A stretch of 13,757 nucleotides of DNA, from NCBI GenBank assembly GCA_910580135.1, contig CAJTXC010000025.1:1-13757 (forward strand), written 5' to 3'. Below the pieces are notes generated by a model. The model did not search any database. It was not told the DNA's origin and worked only from the letters and a program-made list of their open reading frames with translations. Positions within the stretch are counted from its first letter, which is position 1. Each line of letters opens with the position of its first letter. Both the position numbers and the translations under genes were made by a program. The stretch comes from an uncultured Bacilli bacterium (GTDB lineage Bacteria; Bacillota_I; Bacilli_A; RF39; UBA660). This document shows positions 12,561 to 13,757 of the stretch, piece by piece.

Positions 12561-13121
12561 TTAATCCCTATACGTTTTAAAGCTTCCAGTAATAACATTG
12601 TTCTCATTATATTCCAAGCAGTAATAGTAGCTGTCTATCCACTTGCTTTTAACAAAATAACACATACTTTTATTACTATCAAAACTACCATCTGGCTTGC
12701 CTAACAACTTTTTAACACTATCTGTTTTCTTACCAATTAATTTATAATTTCTATCTAAATCATCTACCATTAAATATCTTAAATTATGATAATTATCCCA
12801 CTTATTTACACTAAAAGATTTCATATAACCAGTTATTCCAAATCTTATAAATGGTAATATTATAATTACGTAAGTAACGTTAGCAATAAAACTATATAAA
12901 AACGCTTTATGCCATTCTTTTTTTAAACATTTATTAAAGATGAGTGGCAAGAAAATAAATAGTATTGGTATTATAATAATACAAATAATAAACAAGCCTT
13001 TTGAAAATAAATTTATAACACCATCAAACACGTTTAAACCAAAGGTTAAAAAAGATAACACACCAAGTATTAAATAATATAACATTCCAAATATGATAGT
13101 TAGTACCTTTTTATTTTTCAT
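12561..13121 (-). CDS. Three-pass membrane protein with BamE-like C-terminal domain
   Basis: This is a 186-residue protein. Membrane segments lie at about 7-28, 42-62 and 72-94. The rest is probably outside and includes DLDRNYKLIGKKTDSVKKLL, then GKPDG, then a strand-rich end with C154 and C168. The 'LIGKxxxxVxxLLGxP' pattern is that of SmpA/OmlA (BamE)-like small domains, which in Gram-positives occur in envelope proteins of unknown role; the Cys pair could form a disulfide. ATG 13121 has GAGGAC about ten bases upstream; an earlier in-frame start at 13169 lies inside the preceding TfoX-like gene and is rejected. It follows that gene by 13 bases. No clear terminator was found after it. Confidence 0.75.
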   Translation of the reverse strand: MKNKKVLTIIFGMLYYLILGVLSFLTFGLNVFDGVINLFSKGLFIICIIIIPILFIFLPLIFNKCLKKEWHKAFLYSFIANVTYVIIILPFIRFGITGYMKSFSVNKWDNYHNLRYLMVDDLDRNYKLIGKKTDSVKKLLGKPDGSFDSNKSMCYFVKSKWIDSYYYCLEYNENNVITGSFKTYRD

Positions 13122-13134
13122 AATCTTATGTCCT

Positions 13135-13440
13135 CTATTTTTTCTTTGGCAAATCCTTACAGGTATCAAGTATTATGTTTTTTAAAGTATCAACGTCCTC
13201 TAAATCTTCTATTAAATACATTGGTTTCCCACCTTTATATGGAACTTCTTCTTTTAAATTATACCTTTCATTGCTTTTAGTTTTCTTTATTAAAAAATTA
13301 TTGTTTTCATAAATACCACCAAACAAAGTATTATCATAATAAAACAAGTATCCACCCATAATTGCCCTATTAAAGATATCTAAACCTTCTAATCTTTCTA
13401 TTATCAAATCCTTATAATCTTTTGATGTAATAAAAATCAC
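13135..13440 (-). CDS. TfoX N-terminal domain-like protein
   Basis: This is a 101-residue cytoplasmic protein matching the stand-alone TfoX-N family: SKDYKDLIIERLEGL, the MGGYLFYYDNTLFGGIYEN core, and the EVPYKGGKPMYLIEDLED end. TfoX/Sxy regulates competence in Proteobacteria, but short Bacillota versions have no known role. The start is uncertain. GTG 13440 lies only one base after AAAGGA, whereas an in-frame ATT at 13431 has a ten-base spacing and would give MTSKDYKD, closer to the family's usual beginning. It is the first gene of a pair with the membrane protein downstream, and has an extended -10 promoter. Confidence 0.83.
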   Translation of the reverse strand: MIFITSKDYKDLIIERLEGLDIFNRAIMGGYLFYYDNTLFGGIYENNNFLIKKTKSNERYNLKEEVPYKGGKPMYLIEDLEDVDTLKNIILDTCKDLPKKK

Positions 13441-13456
13441 GTCCTTTACTTATTTT

Positions 13457-13465
13457 ATTATAACA
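13457..13465 (-). promoter_or_regulatory. Extended -10 promoter of the TfoX-like operon
   Basis: On the minus strand TGTTATAAT (13457-13465) is a perfect extended -10. It starts within the T-run of the upstream terminator. The -35 (TTTATT at 17 bases) is poor. Confidence 0.65.
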
Positions 13466-13494
13466 AAAAAGACAAACTTAATAAATAAGTTGTC
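13465..13494 (-). terminator. Intrinsic terminator of the right-edge gene
   Basis: On the minus strand GACAACTTA and TAAGTTTGTC pair (one bulged base) around a five-base loop, then six T. It ends directly at the TfoX promoter. Confidence 0.75.
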
Positions 13495-13502
13495 CTTACA
13501 TT

Positions 13503-13757
13503 CTATTTATAAACTTCATTAAATAATTGCACGGTCCTTTTTACCACATTAATTGTTTTATCTTTATACTTATTATATATTTGATTATTATTCTTGCTTT
13601 GCTTATCCTTTAGTACCTTACCAGTTGCATCAAGGTAAACCGTTGTAACGTTTTCGTTTACGTAAGTTACCGCTGCTCTTTTACCATCATAGTCAACCAT
13701 TATCGCTTCATCGTCTGACCAAACTTTAGTTGACGCAGATACGTTTTGGCTTAGGGC
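13503..13757 (-). CDS. 3' end of an unrecognised gene running off the right edge
   Basis: The frame is open to the last base of the window. Its 84 residues begin ALSQNVSASTKVWSDDEAI, continue with DYDGKRAAVTYVNENVTTVY and LDATGKVLKDK, and end VQLFNEVYK with TAA. An internal ATG at 13700 could be taken as a start, but it has no Shine-Dalgarno and the open frame upstream carries plausible protein sequence, so it is read as internal. The strand-rich YDGKR...TTVYLDATGKV stretch looks like a beta-sheet repeat of a larger, perhaps secreted protein. I do not recognise the family. Confidence 0.65.
   Translation of the reverse strand, partial: ALSQNVSASTKVWSDDEAIMVDYDGKRAAVTYVNENVTTVYLDATGKVLKDKQSKNNNQIYNKYKDKTINVVKRTVQLFNEVYK

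Noticed and set aside
13503..13700. Complete 65-residue gene starting at 13700
   Set aside because: The frame stays open to the window edge with plausible protein sequence and there is no ribosome site before the internal ATG, so it is treated as a partial gene.

Overview
The DNA is very AT-rich with short intergenic gaps, AGGAG-type ribosome binding sites and sigma-A-like promoters. It uses TGG for Trp and the standard stop codons. This points to a low-GC Bacillota chromosome, most likely a gut Bacilli or Clostridia lineage; the lineage is an inference and cannot be fixed from this window. Almost every gene lies on the minus strand. The one supported plus-strand gene is a tiny hydrophobic ORF at 12313-12405.

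Layout, left to right. 1-737 is a DUF362 Fe-S protein cut by the window edge. 833-1453 is a membrane-anchored thioredoxin-like protein (CPWC). 1549-3030 is methionyl aminopeptidase followed by a membrane-tethered XRE regulator with a Cys-containing ectodomain. 3134-4646 is a second membrane XRE regulator translationally coupled to a DUF4097-type repeat protein. 4743-5752 is a GyrI-like protein plus a Cys-rich zinc-ribbon protein. 5838-6083 is a small helical protein, preceded at 6076-6576 by a BRO/antirepressor gene broken by three in-frame stops. 6750-7460 is a third membrane XRE regulator with a likely operator. 7558-8652 is a cluster of four small genes, including a 55-codon gene at 8232-8399. 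8742-12002 is a DrrA/LnrL-like ABC exporter operon (ATPase plus two permeases) with a palindrome at its predicted transcription start. 12561-13440 holds a TfoX-N-like protein and a three-pass membrane protein with a BamE-like C-terminal domain. 13503-13757 is the 3' end of an unrecognised gene.

The most interesting element lies between the ABC exporter and the TfoX operon (about 12217-12535) and looks like an undescribed type I toxin-antitoxin locus. A plus-strand extended -10 promoter drives a leader whose strong Shine-Dalgarno can be folded into a hairpin, followed by a 30-residue cationic transmembrane peptide. A convergent minus-strand promoter of matching architecture drives a predicted RNA of about 105 nt. 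That RNA ends in a clear intrinsic terminator overlapping the peptide's stop codon, so the two transcripts would be antisense over roughly 85 nt. The peptide leader is also perfectly complementary over 7 nt to the mRNA segment at its own stop codon.

Two other themes recur. There are three membrane-tethered XRE regulators within 6 kb, two of which start with the same ten residues. Several predicted extracytoplasmic domains carry cysteines, close to a CPWC thioredoxin-like protein. All functional statements rest on reading the sequence and on family knowledge; no database search was run.
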